Below, in pieces: positions 56,901-64,000 of a stretch of 64,000 nucleotides of DNA (its first letter is position 1; the number at the start of each line of letters is the position of its first letter). The position numbers and the translations under genes are program-made. A model generated the notes under the pieces. It saw only the letters and a list, made by a program, of their open reading frames with translations. It had not been told where the DNA came from and searched no databases. This DNA comes from Lysobacter arvi. Lineage in GTDB: Bacteria > Pseudomonadota > Gammaproteobacteria > Xanthomonadales > Xanthomonadaceae. The stretch covers positions 1,488,001 through 1,552,000 of the forward strand of contig JARUHG010000001.1 of the NCBI GenBank assembly GCA_031216755.1, read 5' to 3'.

Positions 56901-58343
56901 TCACGCCTGCGTACCGCCCACCGTCAGCTGGTCGATCAGCAGCGACGGCTGTCCCACGCCGACCGGAACGCTCTGGCCGTCCTTGCCGCACACGCCGACG
57001 CCTTCGTCGAGCGCGAGGTCGTGGCCGATCATCTTCACCCGCTGCATGGTGTCCGGCCCGTTGCCGATTAGCGTCGCGCCCTTCACCGGCGCGGTGATCT
57101 TTCCATCTTCGATCAGGTAGGCCTCGGTCGCCGAGAACACGTACTTGCCGTTGGTGATGTCGACCTGGCCGCCGCCGAAGTTCACCGCGTACAGGCCCTT
57201 CTTCACCGAACGGATCATCTCCTGCGGATCGTGCGTGCCGGCGAGCATGTAGGTGTTGGTCATGCGCGGCATCGGCAGGTGCGCGAAGGATTCGCGACGC
57301 CCGTTGCCGGTGGGCGCCATGCCCATCAGGCGCGCGTTCAAGGTGTCCTGCATGTAGCCCACGAGCACGCCGTCCTCGATCAGCGTCGTGCAGTTGGTCG
57401 AGGTGCCTTCGTCGTCGACGTTGAGCGAACCGCGACGTCCCGGCAGCGTGCCGTCGTCGACGATCGTGACGCCGGGCGATGCGACGCGCTGTCCCAGGCG
57501 GCCGGCATAGGTGGACGTGCCCTTGCGGTTGAAGTCGCCTTCCAGGCCGTGGCCGACCGCTTCGTGCAGCAGCACGCCGGTCCAGCCGTTGCCGAGCACG
57601 ACCGGCATGACGCCGGCCGGCGCGTCGATCGCCTCCAGGTTCACCAGCGCCTGGCGCAGCGCCTCGCGGGCGAGCGTCTCCGGCTTGCCGCCGTCGAGCA
57701 GTTCGGCGTAGCTGTAGCGGCCGCCGCCACCGGCATAGCCGCTTTCGCGACGGCCGTTGTGCTCGACGATCACCTGCACGTTCAACCGCACCAGCGGGCG
57801 CACGTCGGCGGCGAGCAGGCCGTCGCTGCGCGCGACCAGGATCGTGTCGACGCCGCCCGACAGCGACACCATCACCTGCTTCACGCGCGGATCGGCGGCG
57901 CGCAGCAGGCGATCGATGCGGCGGAGCGCCTCGACCTTGGCTTCGTTCGCGTAACCGTCGATCGGATCTTCCGGCACGTACAGCTCGCGACCGCCTCCAC
58001 GCACCAGCGCATGCGGCGCCTGCACCGAGCCGTCGCGTGCGATGGCGCGCGCCGATTTGGCCGCGGTCAGCAGGGCCTGCGTGTTGATCTCGTCGGAGTA
58101 CGAAAAGCCGGTCTTCTCGCCGCTGATGGCGCGCACGCCGACGCCCTGCTCGATCGAATGCGCGCCGTCCTTGACGATGCCGTCTTCGACCGTCCAACTC
58201 TCGCGGCGGGCGTGCTGGAAGTACAGATCGCCGAAATCCACGCCCGGCCCGAGCAACGTGCCGAAGGTGCGTTCGAGGCCGCCCGCGTCGAGCCCGGCGG
58301 GCAGCAGCAGGCGGTTTTCGGCGATCTGGATGGGCAGGGTCAT
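56901..58343 (-). CDS. tldD: Zinc metalloprotease TldD
   Basis: Catalytic subunit of the TldD-TldE protease (480 aa; E. coli 481). The zinc-binding motif is [11 protein letters not shown], in the context [18 protein letters not shown]. Other blocks: [57 protein letters not shown] and [25 protein letters not shown] lies before the ATG at 58343. A longer in-frame extension lacks homology. It follows yhdP, as in related genomes. Confidence 0.97.
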   Translation of the reverse strand: MTLPIQIAENRLLLPAGLDAGGLERTFGTLLGPGVDFGDLYFQHARRESWTVEDGIVKDGAHSIEQGVGVRAISGEKTGFSYSDEINTQALLTAAKSARAIARDGSVQAPHALVRGGGRELYVPEDPIDGYANEAKVEALRRIDRLLRAADPRVKQVMVSLSGGVDTILVARSDGLLAADVRPLVRLNVQVIVEHNGRRESGYAGGGGRYSYAELLDGGKPETLAREALRQALVNLEAIDAPAGVMPVVLGNGWTGVLLHEAVGHGLEGDFNRKGTSTYAGRLGQRVASPGVTIVDDGTLPGRRGSLNVDDEGTSTNCTTLIEDGVLVGYMQDTLNARLMGMAPTGNGRRESFAHLPMPRMTNTYMLAGTHDPQEMIRSVKKGLYAVNFGGGQVDITNGKYVFSATEAYLIEDGKITAPVKGATLIGNGPDTMQRVKMIGHDLALDEGVGVCGKDGQSVPVGVGQPSLLIDQLTVGGTQA

Positions 58344-58612
58344 GCGGGCTCTCTGGACTGGAACGATGGCCGGCCGCGGGCGCGACAGCGCGGCGGATGT
58401 GCGTGCCCGGCCGGGGAATTCCCCGGCGGCGGCGGGCGGGTGGTCAGGAACGAGATGGTGGCACAACAAGCGAACGCAACGGGTTCAGGGCTGCCGGCCG
58501 AACGTCGGGTGGCGGAATTTTCAGCTCCGGAACGCCTCGACGCCTCGCGAACGGCCGATGGCCGCATTGCGGGCGTTCGCCAGCGCGGATCGACGGCGGC
58601 AAACGCGCCGGC

Positions 58613-61600
58613 TCACCCTTCCGGGGGCGGCTCCGCGGCCTTGGCCTGCCCCGACTGCCCGCTGACGACCTCGACCTTGGGTTCCTTCCACGGGCCGGTG
58701 ACGCGGTAGGTGCGCGAGGCCATCTCGCCGATCGGCTTCTGCAGCACCGCGTTCGCCGCCGCACCGATCGCGGCACCGACGGGGCCGGCCGCGAGCGCGC
58801 CCGCGACCGTCAGCAGGTTGGCCGCCTTGGGCCGCACTTCGATGGTCTGGTCGAAGGTCTGCGCGCGCAGGTTCGCCGCGCCACGGATGCCGATCGACGC
58901 CGCCGGGCCGTCGATGGACAGATGGTCGCTGCGCGCCATGCCGCCCTGGAAATTCACCTTGCCGCCGGCGCGGTTGAACGCGAAGCCCTTGTTGAAGAAG
59001 TCGCGGAAATCCAGCATCAGGCGCCGCGGCAGCTGCGCGAGGCTGAGCAGGCCGAGCACGCGCCCTGCGCCCGGTTCGACTTCCAGCAGGCGACCATCGC
59101 GGATATCGGCTTCCAGGCTGCCGTCGAGCGAGGCGACGTTGAACGCCGCGGGGCTTCCGGCCCAGCCCGCGGCGAAATGCATCGTGCCGACGCCGCCGCC
59201 CAGTTGCTGGCCCATGCCGAAGCCGGCGAGCAGGCGGCCCAGGTCCTGGCTGTCGATCTTCACGTCCAGTTGCGTGCGTGCGGTGGCGCCGCGGCCGTCC
59301 CACTCGCCGCTCGCATCGATGCGCTGCTTGTCGGCGCGCGTCTGCACCTGCGTGATGCGCATGCCGGTCGCGGTCGGCTGCGTGCGCAGCTTCGCTTCGC
59401 CCAGCTGCGCGTCGGCCACCTGCAGATCGGCGATGTCGATCGTCAGCGGCGGGATCTTCGCGGGATTGAAATCGCCGTCGCCCGACGATGCCGACGACGG
59501 CGCGGGCGAACCGGCCGGCGTTGCCGCACGTTTGGGCGCGCGCCAGTGCATCCGGTCGAAGCGTCCCGCGATCGCGGCGCCCTCGCCGGACGGAATCAGC
59601 ACCGCGCCCTGCAGCGCGGCGCCTTCGGCCTGCACCGCGGTCGCGCCGTTCGCGGCGGGAACCACGACCAGGTGCGTCTCAGGGAACACGCCGCCGAGCA
59701 GGTTCAATTGCTGCGCGGTGACGTCGATGCGCTGCAACGCGAGCCCGTCGCCGCCGCTGCCGCCTTCGAGCAGGGCGATCCAGTCGATCGCATCGAGTTC
59801 CGCCGCGCGTCCGGTCGCGACGAGGCCGCGCGAGGGCGGGACGTCGTCGACGCGGTGCGTGCCCAGCGCGAGGCGCACGCCGGTCTGGCTCTTGCCGGCG
59901 GCGTCGGTCGTGCTGCGCGCGCGCACCGCGATGACGTTGCCGAGGTTCACGCGGATGTCGCCGCTGCCCATCGGCAAGGGCGTTTCGACCGACGTGGCGA
60001 GCGATTCGCCCGCGGCCTTGCGCAGCGGTTCGGGCAGGGTCAGTTCGGTGCCGACGAGATTGGTCTGCAACTGCAGCAACGTCGGCGCGGTCCGTCCGGG
60101 CGCCGCCTTCGGGATCGCGATGCCGACCGTCCACGACGAGCGCCCGTCGACGTGCGGCTTCAGCCATGCCATTTCCGGCGCGCGATCGAGCAGGTCCTTC
60201 GCCGACATCTGCGCATCGAGCCCGGCTTCGAACACGTGGGCCCGGTCGCGCACGAAGTCATTGCCCGCGCGCAGCGACAGCACGCCGGGCTGGCCTTCGT
60301 GCAGGACCTTGAGCCCCTCGGCACGGAAGCCGCCGCGCGCGTACTCGGCCTTGCCGCTGACCTGCTCGAACGCAAGCTTCCAGCGCGGATCGGCGAGTCG
60401 GGCCTTGTCCAGCTGCACCATCCCGGAAATCGCGGTCTGCATGTTGGGGCGCAGCGGCATGTCCATCTCGAAGCCGACCCGGGCCGGCCCGCTCGCGACG
60501 ACGTTCTTCAGCGTCTCCGCGTTGTCCTTCTGCAGCGGGCTGCGTCGCAGCAGGTCCAGCAGTTGCGCCGCATCGGCCGCGCCCTGCGCCTGCACGGTGA
60601 GATCGCCGTTGCGGTAATGGTCGATGCCGGCGCGGATCTGCGGAATCGCCACGCCCGCGATGCGGCCCTGCCCCTGCACGGTGAATCCATCGGCGATGAA
60701 CGCGACGTCCGCGTCGAGCCCTTCCACGGCCGGCCAGTCGGGCTGGAACTTCACCACGGCGTCGTCGAGTTTCGCGGTCGCTTCGAACAGGCCGTTGCGA
60801 TCGCGGAACGGCCAGTCGTCCAGATCGCCCGACACCACGGCGTGCGCGTCGTGCAGGCGACCGCCGACGAGCGCGGCGTCGAGCCAGGCGACCACCTTGG
60901 GCGCCATCACATGGCGGACCCAGAAGCCTTTCGCGACGGGCACCTGGGTGTCGTCGATGTCGGCGGCGAGGTCGATGCGCGGGCGCGAGCCGTCGCCCTG
61001 CCAGTGCAGTCCGCCGCGCGCGCGAACGCCGAAGCCCTGTCCCTTCACCGCCAGATCCGATGTGCCGACACGCCAGCCGGCACCTTCGCGCCAGCCGCCC
61101 ACGGAGCCCTGCAGCGACACCGCATGCGCGACACCGAAGCCGCGCGGCCAGTCGAAACGCATGGGCGAGGCGGGATCGAACTGCAACGTGAATCCGTCCG
61201 CATCGCCCAGTAACCGGCCGGCCAGTCCGCTCAGGCCCGGCGCGTTGCCGACGGCGTTGAAACCGAACCCCGCGATGCTCGCCTGCGCGCGCATGGCGCC
61301 GCCGCGCACGCCGGCGACTTCGACGTCCTGCAACGACGCGTGCGGGCGCGTGTTGTGCAGCCACACGCGCAGGCCGGGATCGAGGCGATCGCTCAGCGAC
61401 GCGGCGGTAAGCAGCGGGCCGGCGTCGATCCGGTCGGCCAGCAGCGCGTACCGCGCACCGCCGGCGACGACCAGGCCGTCCAGCGTCTGCGCGTCCTTGC
61501 CGGTGTCGATCCGCAGGGTCTTCGCATCGACGCGCCAACCGCCGTCGATCGTGCGCCAGCGCGCCAGTGCGGCCACGCGCGCGAACTGCACGCGCGGGAT

Positions 61601-62470
61601 CGCGCCGCCCGCGAGCGGCGCGCCGCGCAGCCCGACGCGATCGAGCGCGACGTCGGCGATCACCTGCGTGATGCGGTGGTCGCGCAGCTCGGCCCAGGCC
61701 TCGGCGCGACCCTGGCCGGATTCGCTGCCCACCCCGGCGACCTGCAACAACGGCGCCCAGGCGGACAGATCCGCCCGACGCGCGCCGATGTAGGCGCGGC
61801 CGTCGCCCTTCACGCGATCGAAGTCGAGCACGGTGTCCAGCGGCGAGGACGCCGCTCCGGCGACGTTCACGCTCGGCCAGGCGCGAACGCCCGCGCGCAC
61901 GCGGGGGCCGTCCACGCGCAGGCGCAGGTTGATGCGCGGCACATGCGCGTCGATGCCGAGCTTGGGCGCGATCACGGTGATCTTGCCGTCGATGACCTGC
62001 AATTCGCCCAGGCCCTCCAGCGCGGCGAACGGATCGCCCTGCTGTGCCTGCTGCTGTCCGGGAAGGCCGCGGACCTGCCAGCGGCCGTCGTTGGCGCGTT
62101 CGAGCGTCAGGTCGAGCCCACGCAGCCGCAGTTCCGAAAACGCGTGCCCGGGCAGCAGGCCGGCGTAGATCGACACCAGCATTTCCGCATCGCCGACGGT
62201 GAACGCTTCGTCGCCTGCGCCGATGCGCAGGTTGTCCAGCCTCAGCAGCGGGCCGCGCCGAGTCCAGGCGGTGTCCACCCGATCGAACGCGACCGGCCGT
62301 CCGGCGCGCTCGCTCAGCCACGCGGCCACGCGCTGCGGATTGCTCTCGGCCAGCGGCAGCACCTGGCTGGCCACCGCCAGCACCAGCGCCACGAGCACCA
62401 GCGAGAGCGCGACCAGATAGCCCAGTCCGCGACGGGCGATGCGCATGCGGCGGCGCAACGGGGTGGGCAT
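58613..62470 (-). CDS. yhdP: AsmA-like envelope protein YhdP
   Basis: A 1285-residue protein with one N-terminal membrane anchor (GLGYLVALSLVLVALVLAVA) and a very long periplasmic body rich in beta structure. In E. coli YhdP, TamB and YdbH together move phospholipids to the outer membrane. Recognisable parts are the DUF3971 region (VWLHNTRPHASLQDVEVAG, VMAPKVVAWLDAALVGGRLH) and the C-terminal AsmA-like part (LLSLAQLPRRLMLDFRDFF, KVNFQGGMARSDHLSIDGPA). It lies between rng and tldD. The final residues carry a short Pro/Glu tail. Confidence 0.95.
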   Translation of the reverse strand: MPTPLRRRMRIARRGLGYLVALSLVLVALVLAVASQVLPLAESNPQRVAAWLSERAGRPVAFDRVDTAWTRRGPLLRLDNLRIGAGDEAFTVGDAEMLVSIYAGLLPGHAFSELRLRGLDLTLERANDGRWQVRGLPGQQQAQQGDPFAALEGLGELQVIDGKITVIAPKLGIDAHVPRINLRLRVDGPRVRAGVRAWPSVNVAGAASSPLDTVLDFDRVKGDGRAYIGARRADLSAWAPLLQVAGVGSESGQGRAEAWAELRDHRITQVIADVALDRVGLRGAPLAGGAIPRVQFARVAALARWRTIDGGWRVDAKTLRIDTGKDAQTLDGLVVAGGARYALLADRIDAGPLLTAASLSDRLDPGLRVWLHNTRPHASLQDVEVAGVRGGAMRAQASIAGFGFNAVGNAPGLSGLAGRLLGDADGFTLQFDPASPMRFDWPRGFGVAHAVSLQGSVGGWREGAGWRVGTSDLAVKGQGFGVRARGGLHWQGDGSRPRIDLAADIDDTQVPVAKGFWVRHVMAPKVVAWLDAALVGGRLHDAHAVVSGDLDDWPFRDRNGLFEATAKLDDAVVKFQPDWPAVEGLDADVAFIADGFTVQGQGRIAGVAIPQIRAGIDHYRNGDLTVQAQGAADAAQLLDLLRRSPLQKDNAETLKNVVASGPARVGFEMDMPLRPNMQTAISGMVQLDKARLADPRWKLAFEQVSGKAEYARGGFRAEGLKVLHEGQPGVLSLRAGNDFVRDRAHVFEAGLDAQMSAKDLLDRAPEMAWLKPHVDGRSSWTVGIAIPKAAPGRTAPTLLQLQTNLVGTELTLPEPLRKAAGESLATSVETPLPMGSGDIRVNLGNVIAVRARSTTDAAGKSQTGVRLALGTHRVDDVPPSRGLVATGRAAELDAIDWIALLEGGSGGDGLALQRIDVTAQQLNLLGGVFPETHLVVVPAANGATAVQAEGAALQGAVLIPSGEGAAIAGRFDRMHWRAPKRAATPAGSPAPSSASSGDGDFNPAKIPPLTIDIADLQVADAQLGEAKLRTQPTATGMRITQVQTRADKQRIDASGEWDGRGATARTQLDVKIDSQDLGRLLAGFGMGQQLGGGVGTMHFAAGWAGSPAAFNVASLDGSLEADIRDGRLLEVEPGAGRVLGLLSLAQLPRRLMLDFRDFFNKGFAFNRAGGKVNFQGGMARSDHLSIDGPAASIGIRGAANLRAQTFDQTIEVRPKAANLLTVAGALAAGPVGAAIGAAANAVLQKPIGEMASRTYRVTGPWKEPKVEVVSGQSGQAKAAEPPPEG

Positions 62471-62645
62471 ACGTCAGTTACGGTCCAGGTGGCGCGATGA
62501 ACGGAAACGGGAAAACGGTTCAGCCGCGCGATCCGGCAGGGCAGACGCGCCGACAGGGGCGGGAATACGGCGGACGCCATTGTCCGACCGCTTCCGCCAA
62601 CGCAGCGTTACTGACCCTTTCCCTGCCCCCGGCCGGCCGCGAACC

Positions 62646-64000
62646 TCACAGCAGCACGACATCGAACTGCTCCTGCGCGTACTGGTCGTCCGCCTGGAAG
62701 CGGATCGACTTGCCCAGGAATTCCTCCAGTTCCGCCACCGCCGCCGATTCCTCGTCGGTGATGCGGGCCACGACCTTCGACGAGGCGATCACCATCAGCC
62801 TTGGCGCGTCGAACTGGCGCACCTGGCGGACGATGTCGCGGAAGATCTCGTACGTCACCGTTTCGGGCGTCTTCAGCGTGCCGCGCCCGCCGCATTCGTG
62901 GCAGGGCTCGCACAACTGTCGCTCCAGGCTCTCGGTGGTGCGCTTGCGCGTCATCTCCACCAGGCCCAGCGGCGAGAAGTCGTACACCGTGGTCTTGGCG
63001 TGGTCGCGCGCGAGCGACTTCTCCAGCTGACGCAGCACCTGACGCTTGTGCTCGGCGTCGGTCATGTCGATGAAGTCGATGATGATGATGCCGCCCAGGT
63101 TGCGCAGCCGCAGCTGTCGGGCGACCGATTGCGCGGCTTCGAGGTTGGTGCGGTACACCGTTTCCTCGAGGTTGCGCTGGCCGAGGAAGGAGCCGGTGTT
63201 GATGTCGACCGTCGTCATCGCTTCGGTCTGGTCGATGACCAGGTAGCCGCCGGACTTCAACGGCACTTCCTTGTCCAGCGCCCGCTGGATCTCGTCCTCG
63301 ACGCCGTACAGGTCGAAGATCGGGCGCGCACCGGTGTAATGCTCGATCTTCTCGTCCAGCCCCGGCATGTACTGCGCGGCGAACACGCGCAGCCGTTCGC
63401 AGGTTTCGCGCGAATCCACGCGCACCTTCTCCACGTCCTTGCGCATCAGGTCGCGCACGGCGCGCAGCGGCAGGTTCAGGTCCTCGTACACGCGCTCGCC
63501 GACTTTCGCACTGCGCGCGCGTTCCTCGATCAGCCCCCACACGCGGCCCAGGTACGCGACGTCCTCGGCAAGCTGTTCTTCCGGCTGGCCTTCGGCGTTG
63601 GTGCGGACGATGTAACCGTGGCTTTCGCCGGACGGCGAGAGCGAGGTGATGTGGCCCTTCAGGCGCGCGCGTTCGGCTTCGTCCTCGATGCGTGCCGACA
63701 CGCCCACCACGCGCGTGCGCGGCAGCAGCACGAGATAGCGCGACGGAATGCTCAACTGCGTGGTGAGCCGCGCGCCCTTGCTGCCGATGGGGTCCTTCAC
63801 CACCTGCACCACGATTTCCTGCCCTTCGCGCAGCAGTTCGGCGATCGGCCGCGTGGGCGTGGGCGGCAGCGGGGCGTCCTCGCCTTCGCTGTCGCCCTCG
63901 GCGACCGGCGTGGGCTTGACGATGTCGGCCGCGTGCAGGAATGCCGCGCGTTCCAGGCCGATGTCGACGAACGCCGCCTGCATGCCGGGCATCACGCGCT
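62646..64000 (-). CDS. rng: Ribonuclease G, N-terminus outside the window
   Basis: Endoribonuclease of the RNase E/G family, acting in 16S rRNA 5' maturation and mRNA decay. About 450 residues are visible and the gene runs off the window edge; the RNase H-like start of the domain is missing. Seen are the S1-domain start (MMPGMQAAFVDIGLERAAFL), RLTTQLSIPSRYLVLLPR, the catalytic Asp motif DQTEAMTTVDINTGSF, NLGGIIIIDFIDM with the second Asp, and the zinc-link cysteines CEPCHECGGRGTL. An in-frame Met at 63995 is internal. yhdP follows after 175 bases. Confidence 0.96.
   Translation of the reverse strand, partial: RVMPGMQAAFVDIGLERAAFLHAADIVKPTPVAEGDSEGEDAPLPPTPTRPIAELLREGQEIVVQVVKDPIGSKGARLTTQLSIPSRYLVLLPRTRVVGVSARIEDEAERARLKGHITSLSPSGESHGYIVRTNAEGQPEEQLAEDVAYLGRVWGLIEERARSAKVGERVYEDLNLPLRAVRDLMRKDVEKVRVDSRETCERLRVFAAQYMPGLDEKIEHYTGARPIFDLYGVEDEIQRALDKEVPLKSGGYLVIDQTEAMTTVDINTGSFLGQRNLEETVYRTNLEAAQSVARQLRLRNLGGIIIIDFIDMTDAEHKRQVLRQLEKSLARDHAKTTVYDFSPLGLVEMTRKRTTESLERQLCEPCHECGGRGTLKTPETVTYEIFRDIVRQVRQFDAPRLMVIASSKVVARITDEESAAVAELEEFLGKSIRFQADDQYAQEQFDVVLL

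Overview
The window is a GC-rich (roughly two-thirds G+C) chromosomal segment from a gammaproteobacterium of the family Xanthomonadaceae, most like Lysobacter. The reasons are the gene order (map-glnD-dapD-dapE; rpsB-tsf-pyrH-frr-uppS-cdsA-dxr-rseP-bamA-lpxD-fabZ-lpxA-lpxB-rnhB-dnaE-accA; rng-yhdP-tldD with yjgA and pmbA), the large TonB-dependent receptors, and intergenic palindromes of the type common in that family. It is mostly core chromosome, and I see no phage, insertion sequence, CRISPR array, tRNA or rRNA. The family and order statements are from general knowledge, not from a search.

Layout. 1-5.1 kb: a bacterioferritin subunit that lacks the heme-ligand methionine, asparagine synthetase B with a long leader, and a divergent penicillin-acylase-family hydrolase. 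5.3-11.2 kb: a minus-strand nitrogen/lysine block, map-glnD-dapD-(ArsC/Spx-like)-dapE, with touching or overlapping genes. 11.2-13.4 kb: rpsB-tsf with a promoter, a long 5' leader and a terminator. 13.9-18.5 kb: a minus-strand FecI-FecR-FecA-type surface signalling cassette. 18.8-23.5 kb: an Oar-like TonB receptor followed by a TPR-sulfotransferase. 23.8-37.5 kb: the envelope/translation block pyrH to rnhB, interrupted by a His-rich cation diffusion transporter. 37.5-42 kb: a lineage-specific insert between rnhB and dnaE (a TPR-bearing CadC-like regulator, a lipoprotein and two DUF1232 paralogues). 42.2-53.9 kb: dnaE, a secreted GH31 glycosidase, accA, an Old Yellow Enzyme, tilS, xseB and ispA. 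54.1-64 kb: a DUF4870 membrane protein, pmbA, yjgA/darP, tldD, yhdP and the 3' part of rng.

The most interesting feature is the leader of asnB (minus strand, about 2613 down to 2437). A 39-codon ORF with a good ribosome-binding site carries six asparagine codons within seven. It is followed by a perfect intrinsic terminator. One 7-mer, GCCCGCG, occurs upstream of the Asn run and again in the 5' arm of the terminator; its complement CGCGGGC sits just after the Asn run and again in the 3' arm. This is the 1:2 / 2:3 / 3:4 arrangement of a trp-type ribosome-mediated attenuator, here apparently sensing charged tRNA-Asn to control asparagine synthetase. I do not recall a described attenuator of this specificity, but I could not search.

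Other points worth following: non-ATG starts at several genes (TTG for dapE, pmbA and lpxB; GTG for the Old Yellow Enzyme and the Oar-like receptor), a mosaic family of intergenic palindromes including a tandem duplication of about 190 bp after dnaE, and several strong stem-loops without U-tracts placed between genes (rpsB/tsf, receptor/sulfotransferase, between the DUF1232 paralogues, upstream of accA).
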